NCBI GenBank assembly: GCA_037176845.1
Contig: JAYKXP010000008.1
Location: 496,001-560,000 of the forward strand
From: Paramarasmius palmivorus
Lineage: Eukaryota; Basidiomycota; Agaricomycetes; Agaricales; Marasmiaceae
Direction: 5' to 3'
DNA: 64,000 nt
Each line of letters starts with the position of its first letter. Position 1 is the stretch's first letter. Made by a program: the position numbers and the translations under genes. Positions 1 through 14,164 of this stretch are shown here, one piece after another. The notes below the pieces were generated by a model. It did not search any database. It was given only the letters and a program-made list of their open reading frames with translations, and had not been told where the DNA came from.

Positions 1-1923
<1,923 letters not shown>

Positions 1924-2096
1924 TTTATTGTGCTGGTTCATGTCTTGTATCCGCGTAGCTTTCTTACATTCCTGTACGACTATTGTAATCATTGCTATCA
2001 TGAGGAAGTCTGGAAACCAAATGACAGTTGCCGGCACGCGCTGGGAAACGCGAACTGTCACTGTGTGACATCGCGTCTCTTTCTTCAACACCCAAC

Positions 2097-3252
2097 ATGA
2101 GTCAAGGTAGACCCTGTCGTTCTTCCCTTTGTTACTCACTAACAACAAGCAGATTTCTATGGCAACTCTGGTGGTGGCTTTACCACATCTCCCTTTAGCG
2201 GTAGCAATACAGGCAGCCCTGGTGGTGGGCGAGCAGTAAAGTGGATCTTCTTGGTCCGTCTTCATTTATCTGATTTTTATGCAGAAGACCGACTTGAGTC
2301 ATTCATTAAGACCGGTGTGTATCGCGCAGCTGCATCAGGCTAGTCAGGCGCATGCCGATTCGGAGTGGGTGTTAGATGGTGCTGAGCTTGGGCAGGTGAG
2401 TGGCCGTGTATAGCTTTTTTTTGAACGGGTTCAACACCCTCGAAATAGGTTGCCGTCGTAGCTCACGTAGTCAGCATCACTAAGCAAACGACGAATACCA
2501 ACTATCGATTAGAAGACGGGTTCGGTTCATTCGAAGCTCGCCACTGGAGCGATGAGCACGGTGAAGACAACAAATTTGGCAACATTCAGTGCGTTCAATG
2601 CCATTTTTCTCTGGTCCTACAATTGACATATTTCACAGACCGGCTACGTACGTGCGAATTATAGGATACTTAAAACAGTATGGTGGAAGACGATACATCA
2701 ATGCCAATCATATTCGTACTTGCGAAGACCCCCATGAACGTTTCTTTCATTTTCTTGAAGCCACCACGGTACACCTGACGCTTCGACATGGACCAGTAAG
2801 TTCCACCTGCCATTGGATCAGATGTTGAAATACTCAATCTTCGTAGCCCGGCGAATCCGGGGAATCCAGCCAGGCCCAGGGACAAACGACTGTCAGTGCG
2901 AGCACCAGTGGTGCTAGGGGAACAGCAGCCTCTGTGTACACGGCTTCCGGCTCTGGAGGCAGTGGCGATCCATATCCTGAATACGCACACTTATCCTTGA
3001 TTCAACGCAAGATTCTTCGTGCTATCATCGAATCTCCAGATCACAACGAGGGTGTTTTTGTCGGTGCAATCGCTGCTGCTATTGGAGGCGGGGCAGATAT
3101 GGTTACTCAGATTAGGTCAGAAATATTATCACTAATCTGTCGGTTCCACTCTAACTCATCGACTGCTTTTCAGCGGGGCTTTGGATGACTTGATGGACGC
3201 AGGCCACATTTATAGTACCACAGACGACTCTCATTTCGCAGTCTCTCGATGA
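2097..3252 (+). CDS. RPA2: Replication protein A 32 kDa subunit
   Basis: RPA2 is the middle subunit of the single-stranded DNA binding heterotrimer used in replication and repair. The short Ser/Gly-rich N-terminus (MSQ-DFYGNSGGGFTTSPF) is the region that is phosphorylated in other RPA2 proteins. An OB fold follows: LRPVCIAQLHQA, VAVVAHVVSITKQTTNTNYRLEDG, YVRIIGYLKQYGGRRYINA. A Gly/Ser linker leads to a winged-helix C-terminus (LIQRKILRAIIE, EGVFVGAIAAAI, ALDDLMDAGHIYST) ending in VSR and TGA. The protein is about 280 residues, normal for the family. The start ATG at 2097 gives a three-codon first exon, common in fungal genes. Five introns are inferred and no frame break is seen. Confidence 0.93.
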
Positions 3253-3391
3253 TAGTGCACTTCTTGCCTTACGAATCTGCTCTGCTAAATATACTGACCG
3301 ATGATACATTAGCTAGTTGCTGTACGTGACGATCTTTGTACAATAATAATGAAAACGTACAGCCGAAATACTCGGAACGTGATGAGTGTGC

Positions 3392-5297
3392 TTACATGCC
3401 CTTCTCTATAACTGCTTTGGCCTCTTCATCATTCATATCAATCTCCTGCTCCATCGGTTTGGCGATATTCTTCAATTGTAGCTCAACTTGTTCTTCGATG
3501 ATACCAGGTGCGTTGCAATCTTTCAAGGCCTTCCCAATAAGGCCCCTCCACTTCGTATGCCCTGTGACCTCGGCCACTAACTCGCTCTCTACACCGGTAG
3601 CATCTACTGGTTCCAGTCCTGCAACCGACCATTTCCCTGTCCATGCTCGAGATAAAACTCCGAGAACGTAGTCATTGTTAGAGTATCCATTCACGATTCG
3701 ACCGCACACCATCCTTCGGAAGCTTGCCCACAAGCCAGGATCTGTATCGGCAGGAGTACCAAAGAGAAAGACGTCTTGGATCAAATGGGCAGTCTGTGAT
3801 GGAGGAAGGGTGACTAGGTATTTGAGTGCCTCAAAGATGACAAGTGAACCCAGAGAATATCCGGTCAGCGTAATGGGACGGTTCCCGAATACACGCTTCG
3901 CCAGGAGCTCTCCAAGGACAGCACCGGTCTTGATGGCCAATGCTTTGCGTTTGACCATGGATTGTCTACAACCAACAGATCAATGAACACTTCAAATGCA
4001 GTTATGGATGTCGCATACCTATGATCTGTCCAATCTTGAGCCATGCAGGTTGGGATCAACGCAGCTAGTACTGGAGCAAGTACTGTTCGCTGAACTACTT
4101 GTGCGCCAACAAATTTCATCGCATGTGTCCCAAGAAGTGATACAAGGGCACTTGATAAATCCTGGAGCGCTTTCACTTCCTACAAGGATAAGATGTTTAG
4201 ACACAGAAACTCCCTAACATATCATATATCTTACCCAACGCAAAGCAAATGTATCGTCACCGCCAAAGACGACCCATGGAGCGGTGATCTCTTCCTCTGA
4301 TGATAACCACCCACTGACACAAAGTCGCAGAGCGAGGTTTCTTCGTCTGGATTGGTACGAACCGGAACGATATCAAGATCTCTGACTTCTCTGGTATGCC
4401 GGTGAACCATAGTGGCTGTGGATTGTGCACCATAGATTCCAAACAGTGCACCGCATATTGCAGACGACCCAGCTAGCCCAGTTGCGAGTAAGCCAGCGGC
4501 GGTACCTCCAACGCCCAAAAATCCAAGGACTGCAGTTGCTGCTCCACCGACGAGTGGTGCAGCCAGGCTGAGAAAAGAAAGCCGCTGGATGAGATGCTGC
4601 TAATCCAATGTAGAGTTCAATTACAATACTCACCCGCCTGTAACACCCACAAGGACACCACCCAAGATAGCACCAGCGCCCATTCCCGCATACCGCAAAT
4701 AACGACTTTTACTTGCATGCGCCTGCGTCGTTTCCTGAGCTTGCTTCTGTGCCTGTTCAATTGCCGATTCAGGGTTCTTCAGGGCTGCGACTACTGCCTC
4801 CTCGTTGAGAGTGCCAAACGACGATAAGAAGCATCGCGTGCGAGCAGAGTACTGTTTGGAAGTGGTGACGTGTAAGAAAAGGAATGGTGTTGATGAACTC
4901 TGATGAGCTCGTCCTGAGGCGGTAATTTGGGGAGGTCGACGGTGGATGTATCGGTGAAAGGGTCAAGTTTGGGGCATTTCCCTTCAATATTCTTGATCAG
5001 CGAAGGATTTCTAATTATGATGTTGGATGTCTACCTTCACCTCCAGGTTCTCCGCATGCTATATATGCTTTCTCGAGGAGACCATTCGCCCAATCGTTCA
5101 AATCGCGGTTATATTCGTCCTTTATTTGGTGCTTCTTGTCCTCTGGCAACGGCGAAAGATGACACTTCGAGTTCAGCATATAGCTCTGCAGAGTCCCTGT
5201 AGGCCGCTAGCCGTCTGAAGAAATGCTGAAAGATGGTGTCCTTGTCTGCCGCCGTCAGTTCTTTGGGCGGGGTGAGTTGACTCAGTTCGACAGGCAT
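3392..5297 (-). CDS. DUF726 family alpha/beta-hydrolase membrane protein (TMCO4-like)
   Basis: The family has a hydrophobic, glycine-rich membrane region and a lipase-like alpha/beta-hydrolase fold; its substrate is not established. Translation begins MPVELSQLTPPKELTAADKD at 5297. The middle carries a Gly/Ala-rich membrane stretch (AAPLVGGAATAVLGFLGVGG, then TAAGLLATGLAGSSAICGAL). The C-terminal part has the nucleophile elbow ITLTGYSLGSLV (GxSxG, Ser probable nucleophile) and VFLFGTPADTDP. The stop is TAA at 3392-3394. Two frame breaks are visible: near 5180, between ELYAELE and CHLSPLPED, and near 4345, before LCVSGWLSSEEE. Both resume in a frame that matches the family, so I treat this as one gene. 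It converges on RPA2. Confidence 0.82.
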
Positions 5298-5537
5298 AAT
5301 GATGGCGATACAGGTGCAAGTCTGCAGGTCGTTTATATAGTTTTTGTAGGCGCCGTTTGATGTATATAGAAGTCCGTCATGATTGAGGGAAACATGCGAG
5401 ATGAAGCGTCGATAAGTAGTAGTACGGATGTAACGAGTAGCAAGGTATGTTAGATCCGGAAGTGTCCATTGTCCAGAGCTATGTACTCTAAGGAAACCTA
5501 ACAAACCAAGAAAACCCATGCTATAATACATTCTTGA

Positions 5538-6892
5538 TCAACCCGTAGAAGAGCCCAGGAAGGGACCCAATTTATTCTTAATTTGCTGTTTTCGGAAATT
5601 TAGACAGGATACTTGCTGGGCAAGAAAATGTAGCACTAACCTCAACCACCGAGTCGCTAAATGGACACGCGAAGCTGATGGTGTCAGATATTGAAGGGTT
5701 GATGGTAGCAGCAATGATTTGAAGACCAATCTATACGCCGCTCAGCTACTGGCAGAAGACACAACCATAAGTAGGCACTCACAGTGATCTTGTACTGGAT
5801 ATTAAGGTTGCTCTTAGAATTTCCAGTGATGCCGCATTTCTGTGCAATATCTAAAAGGCCTTTAAGGGACGGATCATCCGAGAACTGGTAGTTAATCTCG
5901 AATGGGAATGTAAAGTTGGTTTCGCGTCCAGAGGGGAATTTAACGTCGTTCAATACGCCATTACCAAGAGGTACGTTACCCTGGGATAAGTGAACTATAG
6001 ATTCGTCAGCAAATGAGAGTAAGAATCAGGAATCAGCGTACCTCTGCCTTCAATGACTTTAAGTCGACCGAGAAATAGTTTGGATTATTGACACTGTCAG
6101 GGTATCTTAGCCTTTGACACATACTTTCCTAATTATATTGACTCACGAGATGTCAATTTGCAGGGGTACTACACGATACCATTAGCTTGGAATTGTGCCT
6201 GTGAAGTGGCATTGAGCGTTGTCGTCTGACTGAATGAATGGGGATACATACACCTGTTGTACCGTCTCTGAGCTGTGCATCTCCAACAGTTACGCTCGGG
6301 GGGCGTATCCACTATTCAAGGGGAGGAAAAACATAAGAAACTGTAAGACTTGGCACGAGCGACACCCTACCAAAGCCAAAGCGAGCACGATGCTGATGAA
6401 CATGAAGAAAGCGATCATAATGGTACAGCAGCAGAATCGTCCAATGCATCGTGCCCTTCCGCCCTGTATATGGTGGTTAATGCTGATTGCAGTGAAAGGT
6501 AATTCTTGCGCACTTGTGTCCATAGAGTCCGTGAATACTCTCGGCGACGAATATTAGATCTTTTCACAGTGTAGATTGTTATTTATACCATACCAACTAG
6601 AAACAATAACAGGGACTCACTGGGCCTTTGCTTCTGGAAACTCTCCTTTATCAAAGCCACTCGCCTCATCTGTATCCTTCGCCCTTGTAGCATTCTGAGC
6701 TACTCCACCGCCATATTGAGAAGGCTCATCTCGATATCCACCCGTATAGTTGTCGGCATAGGCTCCAGATTGGCCATATGTAGGATATTGCTGCTGCTGA
6801 GAGTTGTAGGGATTGAACTCGTATTGTTGTCCATAGTTGGATTGGTACTGGTTGTTACCGTACTGCGCAGCGTACGGGTCGCGATAGGACAT
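5538..6892 (-). CDS. LEA_2-like single-pass membrane protein
   Basis: The protein has a Tyr/Gln/Gly-rich cytosolic N-terminus (QYGNNQYQSNYGQQ), a hydrophobic anchor (FMFISIVLALAL) preceded by a cysteine-rich basic patch (RCIGRFCCC), then an extracytosolic domain with the pattern of LEA_2/WHy domains: WIRPPSVTVGDA, VNNPNYFSVDLKSL, NFTFPFEINYQF. It ends KNKLGPFLGSSTG at 5538. The exon joins I used are FPEAKA-QVFTDSM and FACPFSDSVVE-QIKNK. LEA_2 domains of plants (NDR1/HIN1-like) and fungal relatives have this layout. The molecular role in fungi is unknown to me. No frame break seen. Confidence 0.62.
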
Positions 6893-7342
6893 CTCTGGAA
6901 AAGATTACTGCTGTAGGCTTGTATACGATGAAGAATACGAAGAGAAAGAGTAAAAGGCTGCACGCAGCCAGTGAAGGGAGGAAACAAGGGGTATTGCTGA
7001 TTCGCTTGGAGCTGGGACGTCAGTCTCACACTGCCTCGGTTGCTGCGCACTCGGCATATCTATCTATCTATCTATCGGCAACGGACGCATGGGCGCTTGC
7101 CGCAGCGATGCCGCAGAAATATCTCTTTTGTTCCCGACTCATCTTATCTTCTCCATTCTACACACAAGTAAGGATTTCACAACTCGTTTGGTGACACCTT
7201 TTTCGCTCAATACCTTCATTTACAGCATGAGTCGCAACAGCGCGACCGAGTCACAGCACCGCCGCCGCCGACTGAATAGCCATGTTGCATAAATACGGCG
7301 CAAGTTGACCACTCAACAAACTGTTTTCTTTTATTCTCGTGA
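6893..7342. other. Divergent intergenic region, LEA_2-like / metacaspase
   Basis: This 450 bp gap separates two divergent genes and presumably holds both promoters. Apart from a five-copy TATC microsatellite I see no convincing gene or canonical TATA box. A CGCCGCCGC run near 7258 lies in the metacaspase leader. Confidence 0.5.
7057..7076. repeat. TATC microsatellite, five copies
   Basis: Five perfect tandem copies of TATC lie in the LEA_2-like/metacaspase intergenic region. Confidence 0.95.
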
Positions 7343-9189
7343 ATGGTCAAAGCTTCATATGAACACACCCAAAGAATAGTAAAGCGAGCCGGGACACTCC
7401 TGCAGTCGTCCTCCAGAAAGCGAGCTCTACTTATCGGCATATCCTACGATGGTGTATCCAAGCTGGAAAGTTCGCACAGTGCTGTAGACAAATGGAAGGG
7501 CGTGTTGGAAGGTACATGATGTTTCCTATTTGTGGGTACGGGTTTTTCAGTCCGAGCTCATGGTACACTTCTAGGTTATGGTTACTGTGGAGAGGATGTG
7601 ATTGTAATGAAGGATACCGAAAGCGAGTTGGGTTCGAAATACTATCCTACTCATGACAATATTGTACGTGGAATGAAAGGTCATATCTCGCATACTCATC
7701 CTCAAAGTTTCTCAGACAAGGGTTCTCGAGAAAGAATTCATCCTTCTAAACGAGGAGAACGTCGTCTATTTCTTCCTTTGTGAGTGCATTCATGACTCAC
7801 ACGTAGACATCGCCATACCTAAACTTTGTTTGTCAGATTCGGGGCATTCGGACCAAACGGACTGCACCGATGGAACGGAGGAGGACGGAAAGAATGAGGG
7901 TAGGCCCTACGAACTCAGCTGTTCATAACACATACTCATCATGTTCCAGTCATTATTACTGCAGATGGAGAACATATCCTCGACGACGTACGTTACCTTC
8001 TAAAGTGATTGCATACTCTATCAAGCTGACTGATACACCGTCCCAGTTCCTCAAGAAGACTCTTGTCGATGCTCTTCCTTCTCGATGTCGACTCAATGTG
8101 AGTCCTCGATCTGGTGAATAAGTTTCGAATTCTAATCAACGTTCATCACACAGGCTATTCTCGATACGTGTCATAGCGGCACGCTCATGGGCAAGTGCAA
8201 TCTACTCCTTCAGATCCTCAAACTCAAGCTCAACGTGGATAAATAGATTTAATCCACTATAGATGTAACAGGATAGCCAGTTATAGCTCGTACGGTACGC
8301 CCCAATTGTCATTCATCTATCCCATTGTGCCGATCATTCTTGTATATGTCCAGTGCGTCGGGTACGGAGAAGATGTAAGTACTGGTCACACTATACTTTG
8401 GCAGATCGTATTGAACCTTTTCCAGGGGCAGAACTGCTTGAATATCTGGACACCAACAATACACCCACTAGCCAAGCAATGAGATATACGAACTTGATTA
8501 GCACTGCCATGGTGCCAGCACCAGTCAAAGCCAAGACATGCCCTGGCCTGTGCAAGAGGTCGAGCATCAGACGTGCAAACGTGGTACGTGATACAAAAAC
8601 CTTGACGAACATATACATTGATCATAGCACCGCATCTCGTAGGTGTGTATTTCAGCCGCCCGCGATGGTGAGGAGGCCTATGAGGCAAACGGGATTTCTA
8701 TCGCTCAGGTAAGTTCGTCATTCGACTTCCCTCTATTGAAAAAACTGAGAGACATCGCATTCTTTTGTTATCGTAAATAGAAAATAGCCGATTATCTCAG
8801 TAAGTTCTCAGCGCTGTCTTCACTTGATTTTGCAGTAAATCCTGACCGCACACTCTAGAGGACCATCGAAAACCTACATACAAGAAGCTAATGAGGGCTA
8901 TATCGTGAGTGTCTTTTCCACGAGTGACCCGTAACTAATATTGTCCACAAGGTTTCATACTGAGAGCCAGGATATCGAGCGTAGGCTCTGCAAAGGTAGA
9001 ACCTTCGTGTGGAAGGAACAACACCCGGAGGTATGTCATTCACTGTGAAAACTCCACTGATCTCACCTCGTTCGTTTCCTGATATTAGCTGAGCAGTCAA
9101 GTGCCTTTGGTATGTCGTCTGACGTCGAAGTATACCCTTCATACTGATTCCGTCTCATGCAGAACATGAACAATAGACTGCTTCTCTAA
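7343..9189 (+). CDS. Metacaspase (caspase-like cysteine protease, peptidase C14)
   Basis: Metacaspases cleave after Arg/Lys and act in fungal stress responses and protein quality control. The start MVKASYEHTQRIVKRAG is followed directly by the p20 core: KRALLIGISYDG, LLGYGYCGEDVIVMKD, THDNIVRGM. The catalytic His is in DSGHSDQTDC and the catalytic Cys in ILDTCHSGTLM. The p10-like part has VCISAARDGEEAYEANGISIAQ and ADYLKDHRKPTYKKLM. The protein is about 330-350 residues, with no proline/glutamine-rich prodomain before the core. One intron, right after the catalytic Cys motif, is GC-AG. The exons between about 8270 and 8650 are the least certain. No frame break is needed in the parts I could join. 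Confidence 0.85.
8191..8246 (+). other. GC-AG intron in the metacaspase gene
   Basis: The donor is ATGG|GCAAGT and the acceptor AAATAG|ATTTAATC. Splicing yields CHSGTLM-DLIHYRCNRI, the normal continuation of the metacaspase core after the catalytic Cys. No GT donor fits. Confidence 0.75.
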
Positions 9190-9486
9190 GGACGTCGGTA
9201 TTGAAGCTCGAAGTTTAATGTATGGTAATTGTCATAATCATCAATAGTGTACGGGTTGACCGCCAACCTATGATGTAGTATAGCTAGACTCTTTCTCTTT
9301 CTCTTTATGTATATGCCCGTGTTTCCGAAATATGATGAAAAAATACACGAAAGCTACAAAAGATACACATACAGACCAGATCCGCGTAATATATGTATTA
9401 GAGTCTAGACACCTCAGTACGCCGAGTGCAACGATGCCCTTCGAATCGGGTTAGCCGGTGCACTTTGACAGATACAGCACAACAGC

Positions 9487-11555
9487 TTACCTGTCGTTGA
9501 CACTATCGACAACCTTTACCTTTTCTACCCTCTCCTCCAACCACGCCACCACATCCGGAGTCAAATACGATCCACAATCGATAATCTCCAGCTCCACAAG
9601 CGACTCTGAATCATCCTCCTGATTCCTCGACTCCACAAACTGAACAAGCTTTGCCACGCCTTCAGCATGCCCATGACAATGCTTCATTCCCAGTTCCTTC
9701 AGACTCGTGCACTGTGGTGTCGGGAGCGGCTGCATATCATCCTCCGGGACGCCCAACGCCGTCAACATCAAATCCATCGATACCCCACCCACACGTAAAC
9801 TCTCCAACTGCGGTAGCTCTGATAGGAAATTCCATGACGAAACTGGTGTGCAATAGATGCTTTTTGGAGATCCCTCGTTTTCGTGTTGTGGATTCCAAGA
9901 TAGATTAGCGCTTCGTCGACGTATGGTAGCGCCCCTGCCGCTACCCCAACCGTATGCCACCGATAAATGCTTGATTCCATCGCCTATTTCGGGTGCATTT
10001 GCCATACGAGATATGAGGGAGGTGATCACTTCCTCGACAGCATCTCTGACTTCCACATCGACGTTTAGCTCCTCCAGCTGTGGAAGAACGAGAATCTCCA
10101 TGAGAGACGACAACAGATAGTGTCCCCCGAGACTGAGCTCCCTAACTTCTGGTAAGCATAACGACACCAGCGGGAGAATAGCTGGGGTGACCGCGGCAAA
10201 GTTTAACGCTAGAACCCGAAGCGTCTGTTTGTTAGCGTTCAGGACGCTCGTCAACCGGTCCAACGGTAACTGCGTTGATGGTAGTGAGCGCAAGGAAAGA
10301 GTGTGCAGACCTGGCCCAAACAATGGTGAAGTCGACTTGAAGGTAGCATAATGAAGCGTGAGATGCCGTAACCGCGGAAGCGTTGGGCTCGGTGCTGGAG
10401 GAGAGCTGGTGAATGTGGGTAGCCAAACACTCTCTTGGTTATACAGCGGCTCAGAAGCGGCTATCTCAAACTCCTTCAAGAGTGGGGCGTCACCTGAGGA
10501 TCAAGGATCAGAGAACAACTCTAATCTGTATAGAGATGGTTGGGACTAACCATGAATAGACTTGAGCGCGACAAGGGAATGGAACTGCTTATCGAACCTA
10601 AAGACGAATCGTTCCCAGCGTCGAATCTGTTCAACAAGGTAAAACATGGCGATGTGGCCCCAATGTAAACCGTTCCCGACGCCTCGTTCACCCCTGATAC
10701 CGCTAGCCAAATGTGGAGAAGGTGGCATGGAAGCTGGGCTAATATCAAGGACGATATGATTGGCAGATGACATAAACGAGGAAGGGTGATGTGGGATAAC
10801 ATAGTGAGCTGACTGGGTGGCATAGGGCGGATACAGTGAGAAATAGCTTGGTCCTGGGCCTGGAGAAGAGGAACGACGTCTGAGACGGGAGCTAGGCGAG
10901 GGGTCTGTTGAAGTCTTCGTCACACGAAGATAAATTTCAATGTCTAGCGGTACTGAGGGGCCCGAGCGCTCAAGCCAGAGCCGGATCACATCAGGGGAAG
11001 ATGTTTGTGTTGTGAGAAGTCGAATCTAACGGGAAGTCAAAAAGTGGTCAGCTGGAGAAGAACAAAGGCAACAGGGACCGAAAGAAGCGAAGACTGTGGG
11101 TTTTGAGGGTCTATTCTCACACTGTGAAAGAAAATTGCGTGGGGTGGCGACGGAGATCAAGATAATCGCACCTTGGACCAAATTTTATGCATGCTCAATG
11201 CGAGCCTTCTCCATTTCCGACATACAGCAGATAGGGTCCAAGCCACGCATGGATTGTCTTCAAAGCACCATGTGAAAACATATCGCAGCAGTTCTGTTGG
11301 AAGTCGACGTATGGGCGCAAGATACGACTGTGTATGTACTATTTGGTCCTCTAGAAGGGATTTCTCTTTGTTTAATTCGTTTATGGCGCATGTTGCCTCG
11401 CGGACGATTTGAGCCAGTTCTGCCTCTGCTACGGAAATTTTGTCATTGAGCTGGCCGAGAGTTTTTAGACGGTGCTGGAGAGATATCCTAGCATTTGCGA
11501 GAGAAACGAGGTCCGGAGGGTCAGGTAGAGAATCGAACAAGTGTGGGGAGGACAT
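9487..11555 (-). CDS. F-box protein with leucine-rich C-terminus
   Basis: F-box proteins bring substrates to SCF ubiquitin ligases through SKP1. The first exon (11555 down to about 11170) has a coiled-coil-like N-terminus (LANARISLQHRLKTLGQLND) and then the F-box: IRRLPTELLRYVFTWC, AVCRKWRRLALSMHKIW. Long leucine-rich exons follow: LRHLTLHYATFKS, LHTLSLRSLPSTQLPLDRL, LSELPQLESLRVGG, SLVELEIIDCG, ending VKVVDSVNDR. Total length is about 600 residues. It belongs to the broad Agaricomycete F-box family also represented by the tandem trio at 48.7-54.5 kb, but is clearly distinct from them. Substrate unknown. No frame break seen. Confidence 0.82.
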
Positions 11556-11688
11556 GATGGATAGAGTTCAACAGACACCAACTGGGGCTTGAAGCCGATA
11601 TAACCGAATGGAACGGTACTTATTATTACCAAGTACAGTATAAATGTACAAAATCATCACAAGGTAACCAGTTTCGTAGTATAAAAGA

Positions 11689-12186
11689 TCACTTCTTGCC
11701 CGCTTCTATAGCATCTCCATTCTTGCAGGCAATGATTTTAATCTTGGAAGCATTCACAGTTTCATTTCCCTCCATCTTGAACGAGGCATTCTTAACGATG
11801 AAGGTCCACACGTCGTCACAGAGCCGGTAAGTGTGTAAATGTCCCTGAAAATCTATCAAATAGCTGTCTTGTGAGGTCCTCGAGTACGACCTGACCTTCA
11901 AACTGGTCTTGTTCTTGACTTGCTTGGCCATGATATCCGCAAGAGATTTGTCAAACTAGGATACCGGTCAATGGTACTGGAGGTGTGAAGCGGGGTGGCT
12001 CACCTGTTGGAGAACTTTCATTGCGAGCTGAGGCGTGATTGAACCGGCCGTAATGAGCTCGTCCAGCGAGTCTGTGAGAGCCATGCCAATGCTGAGAAAT
12101 ATAGAAACTCAGCATAAAAATAACCAGGGATGTAAGTGGGCCACATACGACGAGCCTCTGTAGAACTCATAGTAAGCACTTGCCAT
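11689..12186 (-). CDS. TOA2: Transcription initiation factor IIA small (gamma) subunit
   Basis: TFIIA gamma pairs with TFIIA alpha/beta to stabilise TBP on promoters. The N-terminal four-helix part is [26 protein letters not shown], then [20 protein letters not shown]. The C-terminal beta-barrel part includes [32 protein letters not shown]. The protein is about 130 residues, slightly longer than the 110-125 usual, owing to a Lys-ending tail ([15 protein letters not shown]). The start at 12186 follows from strong similarity at the first residues. Introns lie at about 12116-12149 and between LQQ and FDK. It is divergent to the next gene with 188 bp between starts. Confidence 0.93.
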
Positions 12187-12374
12187 TGCGCTTTCGTCGA
12201 AAATTCCTTCCCAGAAATGAATGAAATACGACGAAAAGAAAAGCCAACAGTGAAGATGGCGGCGGGAGGCAAGAGTGGTTGCCGGCAGGCTGGATCAGTC
12301 AGATTCCAGAAATGACGAGCGTCTGAGCGGAGAGTGGCTATGCATGATTTCTTTAACTTTGACGACCAGCGACG

Positions 12375-14164
12375 ATGTCTGATTCTGTAGGAAACTCTGC
12401 CTTTTTTTTTCTCTTCTTTGTAAAGCTAATCTTATTGGAATAGACTACTACAGAGGGCACATTGCCTACAGATTTACCAACTACAGCAGTGACGGACATT
12501 CCCACTATATTACCCACAGGCACTGGGACAGGAACTGAGAGTGGAACTGGAACTGGAACTGGAACTGGAACTGAGGGCTCTCAGTCAGGGGAGCAACAGC
12601 AATCCACAGAGTCGCAGGAGACAACTGCGCCTCCTACTTCTCAGCAAACAACAACTTCAGAGCCTCCTCCAGCGTCCTCTGACCCACCACCTTCGTCTTC
12701 GAATCCAAATCCACCACCGTCTAGTTCGAACCCACCTGTATCTTCAGGGTCTACGCCGCCTTCATCTTCAAATCCACCACCGTCGTCCTCAAATCCACCA
12801 CCTTCATCAAGTAGGCCTTCATCGATACCTCCTTCAACCTCAGAATCATCTTCGTCGACTACGACGTCTGCCCCATCAACTACTACCACCGAGTCACATG
12901 GACCTACCTCATTCACCACTTTTGTCACCACTTCCAATGGTCAAGTCACTACCGTGCGTATCGGAATATTATTTCCAAGATATCTATCATATTTTGACAC
13001 GAATTCTGACTTGCACAGGTTACCTCTGCGCTACCTTCGCTATGGAATCCTGCTTCATCAAATAATGATAATAATATCAACCGGACGGCCATCATCGCCG
13101 GCTCGACCGTGGCAGGTCTAGTGCTACTCTTCCTGCTCCTCGCGGCACTCTTCATATGGAGGCGACACAAAAACCGCGAAATCACCTTCATCGAAAACAT
13201 CATCAGACGCGGTCGCGAAGGTAAAGGCGCGGGTTCCGTCGGCTTGTTGGACGACGAGTTTGACGACGACGATAACGTACCAATGCAACGGTATCGTGAT
13301 GCGCCTGGCTCAAGTCATACACCGTCAGGCAGTGTTTCGCATCCGCCTAGTTTGAATTACGCGACGCCCATGGCATTGGCAACACCCATGTCCAATGTAA
13401 ACGTGAATGCCAGCGTGTCCTCTGTGAACACGGTATCCCGTCAAGCACCTGCATCACCTGCGCCATCCCTTTTCCGAACCCGTGCTTCTGATTCAGGGAG
13501 CATTTTCCACGAGCACATACCCGGGTCAGAATCCGTGCGGTTCGTGGATCCACTGACAAATGGAAGTAATGTGGACTTGTCGAGCATTGTGACGGATGTT
13601 ATGGGTCCTGGAATGGCGGCAGCAGCAGGAGGTGCGGCAGTGGCAGCGGGAACTTCAGCTACAGCACCGTCTGCCTCTTCTGGTTCTGTGGCACCCACAC
13701 GAGGACTACCACCCGGAGCAGCTGCACCAACCGTGTACGTCGATCCCTTCGCAGCAGGGTCACGTAGTTCCTTTTACAGTCCCGGCCATACAAAGGACGC
13801 ATCCGCAGCTTCAATTGCCTCCACCGTTTCCAGCGGCGATAGTGGACCAAAGAGTTTGTTAGGGCTCCCGGCAGGCGTTCCGCAGACAACACCCAAAAAG
13901 CCTAGTCCACTTGCTCAGGCTGTGGCAACCGACTCTGCTAGTGCACTTCCGCAACTGAACATCCCCTCGACTCCTACATCGAGTAAAGCTGAAGTAGGAC
14001 TGGGTGTTCCGTCGACACCTAAATCGTCTCGTCCATCGACACCGACTACGCCTTCCAAGACGACCAATTGGCTCAATAGATCACCAAAACCGGAAGCACT
14101 GAAAAGCCTGAATGCAAAGAGGGATTCTAGGGACTTGGAATACGAATATGTTTTCAGGGAATAA
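12375..14164 (+). CDS. Single-pass membrane protein with Ser/Thr/Pro-rich ectodomain (Mid2/WSC-like layout)
   Basis: The layout is a short first exon MSDS joined over an intron (12387-12443) to a Thr/Gly repeat, then a Ser/Pro-rich mucin-like stretch (PPPSSSNPPPSSS), a transmembrane helix (TAIIAGSTVAGLVLLFLLLA then ALFIWRRH) and a basic then low-complexity cytosolic tail with Ser/Thr-Pro sites. Another intron splits VTT-VTSALPSLW. No N-terminal signal peptide is obvious, so the helix may act as a signal anchor. Such proteins in fungi include cell-wall stress sensors; that role is inference. An exact (GGAACT) x5 repeat encodes the Thr-Gly run. Confidence 0.68.
12543..12572 (+). repeat. GGAACT hexanucleotide repeat, five copies, coding Gly-Thr
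   Basis: Five perfect copies of GGAACT inside the ectodomain exon encode a (Gly-Thr) run. Such in-frame repeats change wall-protein length by slippage. Confidence 0.9.

Noticed and set aside
10521..10823. Alternative Leu/Ser-rich minus-strand frame inside the F-box gene at 9.5-11.6 kb
   Set aside because: The neighbouring frame continues the F-box protein across consistent introns; this one is a shadow.
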